Shown: positions 16,146 through 26,201, numbered from the stretch's first letter. The stretch: 64,000 bases of DNA from Deltaproteobacteria bacterium (GCA_019912665.1 JAIOIE010000018.1:1-64000), one strand, 5' to 3'. The notes: generated by a model from the letters alone, not told the origin. Translations and numbers: made by a program.

Positions 16146-18478
16146 TGCTGACCCAGTTCCTTGACTTCGGGTTCATGGACCCTGTTGAGGTCCAGCTTGA
16201 TCCTGTTCGAGGCCTTTGAGAAGAGCTCCGTGAAAGAGTCGCCCTCTCTAGGGAAAGTCGCATACCCGTAGAGTATGTCCGCCCTGCCCTCTGAAAAGGC
16301 GCTCTTAAACGCCGGCTCGTTCGCAATGACCGCGGATATGGAATGGAGGAGCCTTGTTACCTTTTCGTCGGTATCGAGGAAAAGGAAGCCGAAGGTCTCC
16401 TCGTTAAGCCTTATGACGATGTCGAAGCTCCTGGTCTTTTTCCTTATCTCTCCTATGAGCTTCGTCTCGAAGTCGGATTTGCCGGGGCCCATGTCCTTGA
16501 GGCCCGCGACCCTTATCGTAGCAAGGACCAGCCCCCTGTCGAACCTCCTTGCGCGGTTAAGCTCCTGCTCGACCTTCTCCTCGAAGATGGTAAGGGGCGC
16601 AGGGCCCGTAGCCTCGGCCTCCTTTTTGGCCTCCTTCGGCGCCGGCGTGTGCATGTTTGCGAGCGACTTTTCGGCATACACGCAAAACCGGGCGAGTATC
16701 TCCAGGTCCTGCTTCGAGAAGGCGCACGCGAATATCGAGTTGTCCCCGGTCTTGTTGAAGAGCGAAAGCACGGCGATTATCTCGTCACCTATCATTATGG
16801 GCTTCGAGAGGACCGACCTTATGTACGGGCTCACCTCCTCGGAAAACTCGCGCATGACCGGCTCTCTCCTCCGTAGGACCTCCATCACCGTCTCCTTCTC
16901 GAACGGAAGGAAGTAGTCCCGGACGGCCGCGTCATCGAGTCCGTAGGTGGCGGCCGTCTGGAACCTCTTGGAGCCTGCCTGCTTTATCCGCAAGAGCGCG
17001 CCTTCCGCCCCGAGTATCGCCGCAGGGGTGGTTGCGATTATGGTGACGAGCTTCTTCGGGTCCTTCATGGATATCATCTCGAGGCCCGCCTCGTCCACCG
17101 CGAACATCTTCCTTGAGCGGAGCTTGTCTTTCTCGCTCTGCTTGTGCTTCCATATGCTCTCGGCAAGGAGGGTCCGTATGTCCTTCAAGAAGGACTCGTG
17201 GTAGACCGAAAGCCCGCCGTGGGATATTATCTGGCCGTTGAGCGTGCCCACGAGCCGCCCCTTTGTTATCATCGGCAGCGAAAGATAGACCTTCTTTATA
17301 TGGCCGTGCTCGGTCCTGTCCACGAGGAAGGTGTCTACGATACCGTCGAGAGAGGCGCCCTCGATGCCCTCGCCCGGACGGAGCGTCAAGAGCCCCAGCC
17401 CCTTGGTGTCCCTTATGCTCGAGGCCTGGAGCATGAGCCTTCCGGAATCGTCGTCCAGGACGTAGATGAAGCAGGTAAGGCCCGGCACTATCTCCACAAG
17501 CCGCTTGCACACGGCGCTAAGGCGCTTCTCCATGGGCTGGTTGGAGGACATGAGCGAGTCCACTTCTTTCCAGAAGGTGAACTTGGCTGAGTCGACCCGG
17601 AGCTTCTCGTACTCGTTCGACCTCTGTATGACCTCGGCGGCAAGCCCGGCAAGGCTCGTGAGAAAGTTAAGGTCCTCCTCTGTAAAAACGTGCGTCGATT
17701 CGCTCGAGCTTACGTTTATGACCCCGATGACCTCGCCGTTTACGACGAGCGGGACGGACATGGCGCTCTTTACGTCGCTGCGGTCCATGGGCCGCGAGAA
17801 CTGCCCGGACTTGGCCTTTCCACTCAAGAGCAACGGCTTTGCAGTGCCCGCCACCTTCCCGGAGACGCCCTCGCCCACCGAGACCCGTATCTTCCTCACG
17901 ACCTCCTCGTCCATGCCCTTCGCGATCTCGACCCTGAGCATCTTCTCGTCGTTCATGAGCATAATCGAGCCGCGCTCGGCGCGGGTGGACTCGGTAGCGA
18001 GCTTCAGGATTACTGAAAGGAGCTCTTTCCTGTCTATGGTGAGCCTTACGGCGTCGACTATTTCGCGGAAAGAGGTGAGGAGGTTTGCCTGCTCGTGCAC
18101 CTTGTCATGGTGGTGCCCTTCGTGGGCAGTCGAGGCCCTCACCCCCCATATGAGCCTGGTGGAAAGCGGCCCGAGCTTTTCGACGTCCCTGAACTCAGGG
18201 GCTTCGAGGAACTTCTCCGTCGCCTGGTCCTGGAGCGCGTTCACGATTACGTCGAGGTCGGGTATCCTTTTGAGGCTTTCGAGATCGGTCGTCGTCTCGA
18301 CGTTGAACCTCGATGCTATGCGGTATCCGAGCTCCTTCAATTTAAAGAGCATGGCGTTCTTGTTCGGGTCGGCGATGAGGCGGATGCGGGTCCGCTGGTC
18401 CCCGAGAAGGATGGGCAGGAGCTTCAATCCTTCCTTGTTCGCGCCTATCAGGGCTATGTTCTTGACCTCGGCGGACAT
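16139..18478 (-). CDS. Multi-GAF signalling protein with Rossmann-like N-terminus and degenerate GGDEF
   Basis: 779 residues. Residues 1-115 look Rossmann-like (NIALIGANKEGLKLLPILLG, then strands with ADPNKNA and PDLDVIVNAL), followed by a His-rich linker (HEGHHHDKVH). Three GAF-type domains follow at about 140-290, 310-445 and 465-610; the first has clear GAF motifs (ESTRAERGSIMLMND, VGEGVSGKVAGT, SAMSVPLVVNGEVIGVINV). The last 130 residues resemble a diguanylate cyclase fold (ELNRARRFDRGLVLATIRV, TRSFDIVIRLNEETFGFLF) but GGDEF is replaced by NEETF, so cyclase activity is unlikely. No membrane segment. It lies 2 bases after the DUF4388 gene and overlaps moaD. Ligands unknown. Confidence 0.85.
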   Translation of the reverse strand: MSAEVKNIALIGANKEGLKLLPILLGDQRTRIRLIADPNKNAMLFKLKELGYRIASRFNVETTTDLESLKRIPDLDVIVNALQDQATEKFLEAPEFRDVEKLGPLSTRLIWGVRASTAHEGHHHDKVHEQANLLTSFREIVDAVRLTIDRKELLSVILKLATESTRAERGSIMLMNDEKMLRVEIAKGMDEEVVRKIRVSVGEGVSGKVAGTAKPLLLSGKAKSGQFSRPMDRSDVKSAMSVPLVVNGEVIGVINVSSSESTHVFTEEDLNFLTSLAGLAAEVIQRSNEYEKLRVDSAKFTFWKEVDSLMSSNQPMEKRLSAVCKRLVEIVPGLTCFIYVLDDDSGRLMLQASSIRDTKGLGLLTLRPGEGIEGASLDGIVDTFLVDRTEHGHIKKVYLSLPMITKGRLVGTLNGQIISHGGLSVYHESFLKDIRTLLAESIWKHKQSEKDKLRSRKMFAVDEAGLEMISMKDPKKLVTIIATTPAAILGAEGALLRIKQAGSKRFQTAATYGLDDAAVRDYFLPFEKETVMEVLRRREPVMREFSEEVSPYIRSVLSKPIMIGDEIIAVLSLFNKTGDNSIFACAFSKQDLEILARFCVYAEKSLANMHTPAPKEAKKEAEATGPAPLTIFEEKVEQELNRARRFDRGLVLATIRVAGLKDMGPGKSDFETKLIGEIRKKTRSFDIVIRLNEETFGFLFLDTDEKVTRLLHSISAVIANEPAFKSAFSEGRADILYGYATFPREGDSFTELFSKASNRIKLDLNRVHEPEVKELGQQW

Positions 18479-18480
18479 AC

Positions 18481-18885
18481 TCAGGCCTTCTCCAGTATCT
18501 CAAGCTCTATGAGCCTGTTCATGAGCCTTATCGACTCCAGGTCCCCCACGTTCCCCCCGGCCCGCGTGTCCTTGCCCCTGGCCTCGTCAAGCCTCCGGAG
18601 GCCTTCGAGTATGAGCCCCTCCGAGGACTCGTTTATGGTCCTGTCGTGCGTGACCGCGTCAGGCTCCACCTCGAACTCCCCGTCTTTCCACGCAAGTAGC
18701 TGGAAAAAGCCGTCCGCGCCGATGGTGTCCCTGTAAACGGAGTGGACTATCTGTCCGTCCTTCAGATAGACCCTGCCGTAGCCGAGTTCCGAGCCCAAGT
18801 GTATCGCGACCGTCTTCCGCTCCGCGTTGAAGATCTGGATGATGTCAACGAGGCTCATGTCCCTGAGCCTGCCCTTAACGCCCAC
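18481..18885 (-). CDS. DUF4388 (PATAN-like) domain protein
   Basis: A 134-residue protein with the DUF4388 pattern: GRLRDMSLVDIIQIFNAERK, then beta strands IHLGSELGYGRVYLKDGQIVHS, GADGFFQLLAWKDGEFEVEP and a C-terminal helix. This domain is typical of delta-proteobacterial gliding and signalling proteins and is thought to mediate protein-protein contacts. It is the first gene of a pair with the multi-GAF protein (2-base gap). The function of the pair is unknown. Confidence 0.87.
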   Translation of the reverse strand: MGVKGRLRDMSLVDIIQIFNAERKTVAIHLGSELGYGRVYLKDGQIVHSVYRDTIGADGFFQLLAWKDGEFEVEPDAVTHDRTINESSEGLILEGLRRLDEARGKDTRAGGNVGDLESIRLMNRLIELEILEKA

Positions 18886-18972
18886 GCTCGCCTCCCGGTC
18901 CCGGACAGGACCCTTCTTCCCGGATTTATTTTACCTTAAAACCCTTATTTTTTCTACCCTTCGCGCCGGGGC

Positions 18973-20229
18973 CTATTCCCTTACCTGGCCTTCGCCGTAG
19001 ATTATGAATTTGCGGGTAGTAAGCTCCTCAAGGCCCATTGGCCCGAAGGCGTGTATCTTGGTAGTGGATATGCCTATCTCCGCGCCGAGCCCGAGCTGGA
19101 AGCCGTCCGAGAACCTCGTGGAGGCGTTAACGAGCACTGTGGAGGAGTTGACCTCTCGCAAAAACCTCTGCGCGTTCCCGTAGTCCTTCGTAATGATGGA
19201 CTCGGTATGAAGAGAGCCGTACCGGGCTATGTGCTTTATGGCCTCGTCCATGCCGTCGACCACCTTTACCGCGAGTATCAGGTCGAGGTACTCGGCTCCC
19301 CAGTCCTCTTCAGTTGCCGGGGTAGCGTCTTTCAAAATCTCCCTCGTCCTTTCGCAACCCCTCACTTCCACCCCGGCCGCTTTGTACTTCTCATACATGG
19401 CGGGAAGGAACTTCGGGGCTATCTCCTTATGGACAAGGAGCGTTTCCATTGCGTTGCAGACGCCGGGCCTCTGGACCTTGGCGTTGAAGGCTATTCTCTC
19501 GGCCATACCGAGGTCGGCCGATTCGTCGACAAAGACGTGGCAGACGCCTTTATAGTGCTTTATTACGGGTATCTTCGAGTTCTCGACGACGAACCTTATA
19601 AGCCCCTCTCCGCCCCGGGGTATTATGAGGTCTATTTCTTCCTCGAGCTTGAGCATCTCGAGGACGGCCTCCCTCTCGGTCGTGGGTATGACCTGTATCG
19701 CGCCCGAAGGCACGCCAGCTTCAGCGCAGGCCTCATTCAGGACCTTCGCGATGGCGTTATTGGAGTTTATGGCCTCGCTCCCGCCCCGGAGTATCACGGC
19801 GTTCCCGGACTTAAGGCAGAGCCCGGCTGCGTCGGCGGTCACGTTAGGCCTGGACTCGTATATTATGCCTATCACCCCTATGGGGATGCGCATCCTTCCG
19901 ACCATGAGGCCGTTGGGCCTCTTCTGCATCCCGGTTATCTCTCCCACCGGGTCCGGCAGGGCCGCGACTTCCTTTAGCCCGGCCGCCATGGAACCGATGA
20001 CCTTGTCAGAAAGGGTGAGTCTCTCGACCATGGCCTTCTGCAGGCCCTTGGCAGTGGCGGCCTCCACGTCCTTCCGGTTTTCCTTCTTTAAAAAATCCGA
20101 GGCGTTCAAAAGCCCCTCGGCCATTTTCACAAGGGCCCGGTTCTTTGTGGCCGTATCGAGCCTCGCAACACCGTAAGAGGCCTCTTTCGCGGCCCTTGCG
20201 ATCCCCAGGACACCATCCTTTACAGACAT
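18973..20229 (-). CDS. proA: Gamma-glutamyl phosphate reductase
   Basis: NADPH-dependent second enzyme of proline synthesis, reducing gamma-glutamyl phosphate to glutamate semialdehyde. The 418-residue length is standard. Motifs: [31 protein letters not shown], the nucleophile in [17 protein letters not shown] (Cys about 254) and [19 protein letters not shown]. It lies 195 bases downstream of proB on the same strand; that gap holds no other gene that I can see. Confidence 0.97.
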   Translation of the reverse strand: MSVKDGVLGIARAAKEASYGVARLDTATKNRALVKMAEGLLNASDFLKKENRKDVEAATAKGLQKAMVERLTLSDKVIGSMAAGLKEVAALPDPVGEITGMQKRPNGLMVGRMRIPIGVIGIIYESRPNVTADAAGLCLKSGNAVILRGGSEAINSNNAIAKVLNEACAEAGVPSGAIQVIPTTEREAVLEMLKLEEEIDLIIPRGGEGLIRFVVENSKIPVIKHYKGVCHVFVDESADLGMAERIAFNAKVQRPGVCNAMETLLVHKEIAPKFLPAMYEKYKAAGVEVRGCERTREILKDATPATEEDWGAEYLDLILAVKVVDGMDEAIKHIARYGSLHTESIITKDYGNAQRFLREVNSSTVLVNASTRFSDGFQLGLGAEIGISTTKIHAFGPMGLEELTTRKFIIYGEGQVRE

Positions 20230-20424
20230 GAAAATCTCCTTGAGAAAAGAAATGTAACCAGTTAATTTTTCTCCGGTTTTCCATTCCGCATGAGGGGCCC
20301 TGGAAGCGCAAGCACATAAATCGCGCTCTATGCCGTTACGATACTATCGGTAGGAACCCCTCAAAGGTTAAGGGAAAACACGAACTTAGTTTCAAAAGCC
20401 ATTAATAGAGGCAGCAGGCAGCCT

Positions 20425-21552
20425 TCAGAGCACTACGAGGTTATCCCTGTGAATAACCTCATCATAGATCTTATAGCCGAGGATGTTTACCACCTCGGCG
20501 GTCTTGAGGCCCTTTATCCTCTTAATCTCGGATGAGCTGTAATTAGCGACCCCCCTCGCGAACTCCATCCCCTTTTGGTCCACGCAGTGGACGACCTCGC
20601 CGGATTCGAATGAGCCGTCGACCTCCCTTATTCCGGAAGGAAGCAGGCTTCTGCCCTTATTGAGGAGCGCATCCCTTGCGCCGTCGTCGACGAAGACCCG
20701 TCCGGTGGGCCTCGCGGAGAAGGCTATCCAGTGCTTTTTGCTCGTAAGCCTGTCCTCCTTGGGGAGAAAGAGCGTGCCCTCGTCCTCGCCGGCCATGACG
20801 CGGGAGATTACCTCGGGCTTGTTCCCGTTCGCGATGATCGTCGCGGCCCCGAAGTGGGCCGCAAGCCTCGCGGCCTCGCACTTGGACCTTATGCCGCCGG
20901 TTCCGAGCCGGTTCGTGGAATTTACCATTGAGTCGGTCCTCAAGGCGTCCACGTCCTCGACTACATGGACCTTGCTGGCATCCGGAAAGGCCTTTGGGTC
21001 CTTGTCATAGAGCCCGTCTATGTCGGATAAAATGAGCAGGAGGTCTGCCTCCACGAGGTTCGTGGCAAGGGCCGAAAGGGCGTCGTTGTCGCCGAACTTT
21101 ATCTCCTCCACGGCAACGGTGTCGTTCTCGTTTATGACCGGGACGATGCCGAGCCTGAAAAGGGCCGTGAGGGTGTTACGGGCGTTAAGGAAGCGCTTCC
21201 GGCTCCCGAGGTCGTCATGGGTCAGGAGCACCTGGGCGGCCTTTTCGCCCACCCCGGAAAAGGCCGCGTCATACATGGCCATGAGCGAGCCCTGGCCCAC
21301 GGCAGCGGCTGCCTGCCTCTCGGGGATGGCGACCGGCCTCTCCTTCATCCCGAGCCTCCTCATGCCGAGGGCGATGGCGCCTGAGCTGACCACAGCGGCT
21401 TCCCTCCCCGAGGACTTGAGTTCTTTTATTCCGGTTGCGAGCCTCGCGAATATCTCGATGCCGTCAACTGGCGGGGCGGCTATTACGGCGCTCCCAACCT
21501 TGATTACGACCCTGCGGGCCTTCTTTACTATCTTCTTTCTCAGGTCCTTCAC
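20425..21552 (-). CDS. proB: Glutamate 5-kinase
   Basis: First enzyme of proline synthesis, phosphorylating glutamate, usually feedback-inhibited by proline. 375 residues: an amino-acid-kinase domain ([58 protein letters not shown]) and a C-terminal PUA domain from about residue 280 ([20 protein letters not shown] to the end). It overlaps obgE by 4 bases (ATGA), giving the familiar obgE-proB-proA order. Confidence 0.97.
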   Translation of the reverse strand: MKDLRKKIVKKARRVVIKVGSAVIAAPPVDGIEIFARLATGIKELKSSGREAAVVSSGAIALGMRRLGMKERPVAIPERQAAAAVGQGSLMAMYDAAFSGVGEKAAQVLLTHDDLGSRKRFLNARNTLTALFRLGIVPVINENDTVAVEEIKFGDNDALSALATNLVEADLLLILSDIDGLYDKDPKAFPDASKVHVVEDVDALRTDSMVNSTNRLGTGGIRSKCEAARLAAHFGAATIIANGNKPEVISRVMAGEDEGTLFLPKEDRLTSKKHWIAFSARPTGRVFVDDGARDALLNKGRSLLPSGIREVDGSFESGEVVHCVDQKGMEFARGVANYSSSEIKRIKGLKTAEVVNILGYKIYDEVIHRDNLVVL

Positions 21553-22577
21553 TTTGCCTCGGATGCTACCCCGCCCTTCGAATCCGCTACCGCCTTACCC
21601 ACAAAATTGACAAGCTCCTTGAGGCCCTTGCCCGTGGCGGCTGAGATGGAGAACACCTTTATACCCAAACCGTTAAAAAATTTCAATAACTCCGGGACCT
21701 TCTCTTCCGCCTCCGGCATGTCGGTCTTATTGAGCGCAACCACCTGGGGGCGCTCCGTAAGCTCGGCCTTGAAGGCCCTTAGCTCCCGGTTCACTATCTC
21801 GAAGTCATCTTTAGGGTCCCTGCCGGAAGCGGGAGAGAGGTCCAGCATATGGATGAATATGCTCGTGCGCTCGATGTGCTTCAAAAACCTCACGCCGAGA
21901 CCTTTGCCCTCGTGCGCCCCCTCTATGAGGCCCGGGATGTCAGCCACGACGAACCCGCCGAAATCTCCGAATTTCACTATGCCGAGGTTCGGGACGAGGG
22001 TCGTGAAAGGGTAGTCGGCAATCCTCGGCTTTGCAGCCGAGATGTGAGAGATGAGGGTCGATTTCCCCGCGTTCGGGAAGCCTATTATGCCGACGTCGGC
22101 AAGGAGCTTGAGCTCGAGCTTAAGGTTCCTTTCCTCGCCGGGCTCCCCTGGCTGGGCGAACCTCGGCGTCTGGTGGGTGGAGGTCGCGAAATGGGCGTTC
22201 CCCTTGCCGCCCCTGCCGCCCCGCGAGACCAGGTACTCCTGGCCGTCCTCTACGAGATCAGCCAGCACCTCTTCGGTGTCCGCGTCCTTTACGACCGTGC
22301 CCACGGGCACATTTATCCTCAAGTCAAGCCCGTCCCTGCCGCTGCACATGCTGCCCATGCCGTGCTGGCCCCGCTCCGCCTTGTATTCGCGCTTGTACTT
22401 GAAATCAAGGAGGCTCGCAAGCCTGCCCTCGGCAATGAGGATGACGTCCCCGCCTCTTCCGCCGTTGCCGCCGTCAGGGCCGCCCTTTGGCACGTATTTC
22501 TCGCGCCTGAAGCTTACGCAGCCCCTTCCGCCGTCTCCGGCCTTTACATATATCTTTGCCTCATCGATGAACTTCAT
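21549..22577 (-). CDS. obgE: Obg-family ribosome assembly GTPase
   Basis: A 50S-assembly and stress GTPase. 342 residues: the glycine-rich Obg fold (1-158, with [15 protein letters not shown] and [14 protein letters not shown]) and the G domain with G1 [10 protein letters not shown], switch [19 protein letters not shown]4 NKTD and G5 SISAATGKG. The variable C-terminal OCT domain is absent, as in many non-firmicute homologues. It is in the conserved rplU-rpmA-obgE order, but a terminator-like hairpin stands between it and rpmA. Confidence 0.97.
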   Translation of the reverse strand: MKFIDEAKIYVKAGDGGRGCVSFRREKYVPKGGPDGGNGGRGGDVILIAEGRLASLLDFKYKREYKAERGQHGMGSMCSGRDGLDLRINVPVGTVVKDADTEEVLADLVEDGQEYLVSRGGRGGKGNAHFATSTHQTPRFAQPGEPGEERNLKLELKLLADVGIIGFPNAGKSTLISHISAAKPRIADYPFTTLVPNLGIVKFGDFGGFVVADIPGLIEGAHEGKGLGVRFLKHIERTSIFIHMLDLSPASGRDPKDDFEIVNRELRAFKAELTERPQVVALNKTDMPEAEEKVPELLKFFNGLGIKVFSISAATGKGLKELVNFVGKAVADSKGGVASEAK

Positions 22578-22665
22578 TTTTTATTCCGTTTTTGATCCCC
22601 TTCGGGATGATTACGATTTGCCGATATTCCCCGCCAAAGCTGGAAATCAAGAAGCGCCGAAATGC

Positions 22666-22710
22666 AAAAAGGGCGGATGGAAAGGCTGAAAAAGCCTCTC
22701 CTTTCCGCCC
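22666..22710 (-). terminator. Terminator/attenuator between rpmA and obgE
   Basis: On the minus strand, GGGCGGAAAGG, loop, CCTTTCCATCCGCCC followed by TTTTTG. It would partly separate ribosomal protein transcription from obgE-proB. Confidence 0.75.
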
Positions 22711-22735
22711 CTTGAATGATTTTCCAGTCGTCCTT

Positions 22736-22987
22736 TTACTGCGGAAGGATGTTTACGACCTTCTTGGCTCCCCTGTCCTCGAACTGGACTACCCCGCTTA
22801 CCTTGGCGAATATGGTGAAGTCCCTGCCCATGCCGGCGTTCGAGCCGGGATATACCTTGCTCCCGACCTGCCTCACTATTATGGAGCCCGCGGAAACGGC
22901 CTGGCCCGAGAAGCGCTTTACGCCCCTTCTCTGGCCGTTCGAATCCCTTCCGTTCCTTGAGCTTCCGCCTGCCTTTTTATGAGCCAC
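22736..22987 (-). CDS. rpmA: 50S ribosomal protein L27
   Basis: An 83-residue L27, which supports the peptidyl-transferase centre. It begins [20 protein letters not shown] and continues with RGVKRFSGQ and [19 protein letters not shown], all conserved. There is no N-terminal cleavable extension of the firmicute type. It follows rplU after 29 bases. Confidence 0.98.
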   Translation of the reverse strand: MAHKKAGGSSRNGRDSNGQRRGVKRFSGQAVSAGSIIVRQVGSKVYPGSNAGMGRDFTIFAKVSGVVQFEDRGAKKVVNILPQ

Positions 22988-23016
22988 TGTAAAACCTCCT
23001 GAAAGCCTTTAAAATA

Positions 23017-23328
23017 TCAAGACCTGATTTCCTGTATCTTTATGCTGGTGAAAGGCTGCCTGTGACCCTGGCGCTTATCGTAGCCCTTCCTCCTCTTCTT
23101 CTTGTAGATGATTACCTTCCTGTCCTTGTCATGGGTGAGTATCTCGGCGACGACTACCGCCCCTTCTACCCTCGGGGAGCCGACCTTTATGCTCTCTCCC
23201 TCGCCGACCGCAAGCACATCGGAAAGCTCGATTCTCGCACCGGGCTCTCCGGAGAGCTTCTCCACATTGAGGACGTCTCCTTCTGAGACCCTGTACTGCT
23301 TTCCGCCTGTTTTTATGACCGCATACAT
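23017..23328 (-). CDS. rplU: 50S ribosomal protein L21
   Basis: A 103-residue L21 (MYAVIKTGGKQYRVSEGD at the start, KKRRKGYDKRQGHRQPFT near the end), normal length. First gene of the rplU-rpmA-obgE-proB-proA group, with a strong promoter directly upstream. Confidence 0.98.
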   Translation of the reverse strand: MYAVIKTGGKQYRVSEGDVLNVEKLSGEPGARIELSDVLAVGEGESIKVGSPRVEGAVVVAEILTHDKDRKVIIYKKKRRKGYDKRQGHRQPFTSIKIQEIRS

Positions 23329-23374
23329 CTTCGAATGCCCTCCAGGAATCTATTCCAAACCATTTGAATGTTAA

Positions 23375-23403
23375 ATAATAACGGTTTTGGAAAGCCGTGT
23401 CAA
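23375..23403 (-). promoter_or_regulatory. Sigma-70-type promoter of rplU
   Basis: On the minus strand, TTGACA (23403-23398), 17-bp spacer, TATTAT (23380-23375). Near consensus and about 45 bases before the rplU ATG. Confidence 0.8.
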
Positions 23404-23464
23404 GCCCTTTGTCACGGAAGTTGCCGCCTTGCAAAATATCATAAAATCGGCAAGAATCACTGGT

Positions 23465-24658
23465 ATGGACCGGGGCGGAGGAGAAAAAAAATACATCCTG
23501 GGGCTTAACCGGAACGTCTTCTATACCGGTGTCGTGAGCATGCTGATGGACGTCTCGTCCGAGATGGTCTACCCGCTGCTGCCGCTTTTCCTTACCACAG
23601 TCCTCGGCGCGACAAAGACAGCGGTCGGCATAATCGAGGGCATAGCCGAGACGACGGCCTCCATCCTGAAAATCTTCTCGGGCTGGCTCTCGGACAAGCT
23701 CGGCAAAAGAAAGCTCCTCATGGGCGCCGGCTACGGCATATCCGCCGTGAGCAGGCCGCTCATCGCGATCGCAACGGCATGGTCGCACGTCCTCGGGGCT
23801 CGGTTCATAGACAGGGTCGGAAAGGGCACGAGGACCGCCCCGCGGGACGCAATAATAGCGGACTCGACTGAACGGGAAAAGCTCGGCCTCGCGTTCGGAT
23901 TCCACAGGTCGATGGATACCATAGGGGCCATAATAGGCCCTGGCATCGCGTTCCTTTTACTCCTTGTATTCGTAGGAAACCTGAGACTCGTATTCTTTCT
24001 CTCGACCATACCGGCCGTAATATCCGTCCTGGTCATAATATTCTTTATTACCGAAAAGAGGCGGGCACGGGAAGAGGCGGCAAGTCTCCCGAGGTTCTCA
24101 ATTTCCGACTTCGACGGCCCGTTCAGACGCTACCTCGTCGTGGTGGGGGTTTTCTCGCTCGGTTACTTCGCGGACGCCTTCGTGATACTCAGGGCCGAAG
24201 ACCTGGGCGTCAAGAGCGCCCTCATCCCCATAATCTATCTCGCGTTCAACATCGTATACGCGCTCTCCTCGACGCCGATGGGCGCGCTGGCTGACAGGAT
24301 AGGCCTCCGTCGCATGGTGCTGGCGGGCTTCGTTTATTACTCCTTTATATTCGTCCTGATAGCCTTCTCTACCGAAGCTCTCCACATATGGATACTCTTT
24401 CCGCTCTACGGCATATACAAGGGCATGAGCGAGGGGACCCTCCGGGCCTATCTCGCTACTCTCGCCCCGCCGGAGCGGAAGGCCACGGCTTTCGGCGTGT
24501 ATCATACGGTCGTCGGGCTCATGCTCCTCCCGGCGAGCGTAGTAGCAGGCTACCTCTGGGACACCGTGGGCCCGGAAGCTACGTTCCTTTACGGAAGCGG
24601 CATGTCAGCCTTAGCCGCCCTTATTTTCGTGGTATTCAGGCCTGGGAAAAGACAATAG
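23465..24658 (+). CDS. Major facilitator superfamily transporter
   Basis: A 397-residue MFS permease with about 12 membrane helices. The loop-2 signature is GWLSDKLGKRKLLMGAG, and the N-half motif DRVGKGTRTAPRDAIIAD marks a group of uncharacterised MFS proteins found widely in anaerobes. The second-half repeat of loop 2 is GALADRIGLRRMVLAG. I prefer the ATG at 23465; a TTG at 23387 would place the start inside the rplU promoter. Its last 48 bases overlap the 3' end of the convergent DUF3108 gene. Substrate unknown. Confidence 0.9.
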   Translation: MDRGGGEKKYILGLNRNVFYTGVVSMLMDVSSEMVYPLLPLFLTTVLGATKTAVGIIEGIAETTASILKIFSGWLSDKLGKRKLLMGAGYGISAVSRPLIAIATAWSHVLGARFIDRVGKGTRTAPRDAIIADSTEREKLGLAFGFHRSMDTIGAIIGPGIAFLLLLVFVGNLRLVFFLSTIPAVISVLVIIFFITEKRRAREEAASLPRFSISDFDGPFRRYLVVVGVFSLGYFADAFVILRAEDLGVKSALIPIIYLAFNIVYALSSTPMGALADRIGLRRMVLAGFVYYSFIFVLIAFSTEALHIWILFPLYGIYKGMSEGTLRAYLATLAPPERKATAFGVYHTVVGLMLLPASVVAGYLWDTVGPEATFLYGSGMSALAALIFVVFRPGKRQ

Positions 24659-25510
24659 GGCTGGATTGGCTGCGTTGGGAACAGGTTCAGTGCGGGAAAG
24701 GTTTACCTCGCGGAGCTTGCCTTTTACGTCGCCGAAGAGAAGCACTCCTTTTGCGACGGCCTGCACAGGCAGCATCCCGTTCGTGAAATTTATCTCTATC
24801 TCGCCGTTTTTGGATCCGAAGAGGTCCTTGTCTATCCGGGCATCCGCCAGGTAGTCGGAGGTCCTCCTTTTCCTTTTCTTCTTAAGCTCCTTTTCAGGCA
24901 CTATCCTTATGCTTATCTCGGGGAAACGGCCGTCCCTGGGGAAGCTAGCGATATTATAGACTCGCCCTTCCTCTATCTTCCCGTAGGACCCGAACCTGAA
25001 GTTATAGAAGGCGGCTATCGGGTCGTCAACGAACATGCCCTCCGGTATGTCTGCCGACCCCTCCTTCTCCTTTTTCCCGCCCTTCCAATAGTCCCAGCTC
25101 ACGGTCCTTTTCACGTAATCCACGGTATGGACCGCTCTTTTCTTGTCCTTCCCGTCTATCTCGACCTCTTTATCAAAGCTCTCGGTCACGAACCTTTTGC
25201 CGTCGTCGGCCATCCTCAGCGTGGCGATATACTTATCCCGCCTGTGGCGCAAAATCGTTCCTACGAAGCCGGAGGTCTGGGCCGTAAGGGTTGCGGTGTA
25301 TAGGCCGCCTTCCCCTTCCTCTATCTTGAGCCTGCCTTCAGCGACGTCGTCGAATATCCAGAAACCTATTTCATAGACTAGCTCTTCGCCGGCAAACGCC
25401 TGGCCGATCGTCTTTTCGTTTCCGGATCCTGCATGCAGGGGGGCGGCTATCGAGGCCAGGAGAAGTATAAAGAAACTTAAACGGAAAAAGTATTTAATTG
25501 AATGACGCAT
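24611..25510 (-). CDS. DUF3108 secreted/periplasmic protein
   Basis: A 299-residue protein with a signal peptide (hydrophobic run FFRLSFFILLLASIAAPLHA) and the DUF3108 beta-rich domain: GEELVYEIGFWIFDDVAEGR, TAQTSGFVGTILRHRRD, RTVSWDYWKGGKKEKEG, PEGMFVDDPIAAFYNFRF and the final GVLLFGDVKGKLREV. The family is found in the periplasm of Gram-negative bacteria; function unknown. The ATG at 25510 begins a proper signal peptide; the frame is open further upstream but that part encodes no plausible protein. Convergent 48-base overlap with the MFS gene. Confidence 0.87.
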   Translation of the reverse strand: MRHSIKYFFRLSFFILLLASIAAPLHAGSGNEKTIGQAFAGEELVYEIGFWIFDDVAEGRLKIEEGEGGLYTATLTAQTSGFVGTILRHRRDKYIATLRMADDGKRFVTESFDKEVEIDGKDKKRAVHTVDYVKRTVSWDYWKGGKKEKEGSADIPEGMFVDDPIAAFYNFRFGSYGKIEEGRVYNIASFPRDGRFPEISIRIVPEKELKKKRKRRTSDYLADARIDKDLFGSKNGEIEINFTNGMLPVQAVAKGVLLFGDVKGKLREVNLSRTEPVPNAANPALLSFPRPEYHENKGG

Positions 25511-25575
25511 GGGTTTTATTTTAAGGAATTTCAGAAGGTAAATCAAGCAAATACAAACACGAGCCCCGTCCGGGG

Positions 25576-25603
25576 TTGCGCTGGCCGGTTCTTGACATAT
25601 AAT
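25576..25603 (+). promoter_or_regulatory. Promoter of the Gln-rich secreted protein gene
   Basis: TTGCGC, 16-bp spacer, TATAAT, about 95 bases before the ATG at 25698. A small dyad TTCCCAT/ATGGGAA in the leader (25622-25643) might be a regulatory hairpin. Confidence 0.5.
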
Positions 25604-25697
25604 TGTTGGAAGGGATGCTTCATTCCCATGCATTGGTATGGGAAATCCGCTTCCCGCCAACCTGACGTCAAAAAACCCGAACGAGGAGGAGAATGAG

Positions 25698-26093
25698 ATG
25701 AAGAGGTCAACTCTAACAGCCGTAGCCGCATCGTTTTTCCTGACCGCATTCGCGGCAGTGCCGGTAATCTCAAACGCGCAGGAGATGGCCCAGCAGCAGC
25801 AGAGACAGCAGCAGATGCAGCAGCCTATGACCCAGCAGCAGGCCGTGCAGCAGACCCAGCAGGCGATAGACAACCTCAAATCGGCCCTCAGGACCTTCCA
25901 GCAGCAGCAACAGGCTGCCAAGGATGATGAGCACATCAAGGAGGCGGTGAGCAGCACTGAAGAGGCAATTGAGAAAGCCGAAAGCGCGCTCGAGCACGCC
26001 AGGCTCTACCAGCCCCAGGCAGGCCAGCAGCAACAGCAGCAGCCCCGCGCAACCCCCGGCTCGGAGCGCGGCACGACCGGCGGCGGGATGTAA
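25698..26093 (+). CDS. Small secreted Gln-rich helical protein
   Basis: A 131-residue protein. A signal peptide (residues 1-27, ending VISNAQ) is followed by a polyglutamine-rich stretch (30-60), a helical hairpin with AVQQTQQAIDNLKSALRTFQ and HIKEAVSSTEEAIEKAESAL, and a second Gln-rich tail ending in GTTGGGM. The heptad-like helices suggest a coiled-coil envelope protein. The ATG has GAGGAGGAG in front and a terminator follows, so it is a single-gene unit. I do not recognise a named family. The low-complexity Q tracts are visible in the DNA as CAG repeats. Confidence 0.8.
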   Translation: MKRSTLTAVAASFFLTAFAAVPVISNAQEMAQQQQRQQQMQQPMTQQQAVQQTQQAIDNLKSALRTFQQQQQAAKDDEHIKEAVSSTEEAIEKAESALEHARLYQPQAGQQQQQQPRATPGSERGTTGGGM

Positions 26094-26167
26094 AGGCGGC
26101 CACCGGCTTTGAATTCAGGGCGGCAGGATACGCCCTGAAGCAAGGCACCAACGGGCAATAATTTGAG

Positions 26168-26201
26168 GGGACGGGCAAAAAAACCCGTCCCTTTCTTTTT
26201 T
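26168..26201 (+). terminator. Rho-independent terminator
   Basis: GGGACGGG, loop CAAAAAAA, CCCGTCCC followed by TTTCTTTTTT. Ends the Gln-rich protein gene. Confidence 0.9.

Noticed and set aside
23387-23464. Upstream TTG start for the MFS gene
   Set aside because: It would begin inside the near-consensus rplU promoter and add a non-hydrophobic leader unlike MFS proteins; the ATG at 23465 is better.
25511-25957. N-terminal extension of the DUF3108 frame
   Set aside because: It is antisense to the Gln-rich protein gene, encodes a Cys/Ala low-complexity string, and a normal signal peptide begins at 25510.
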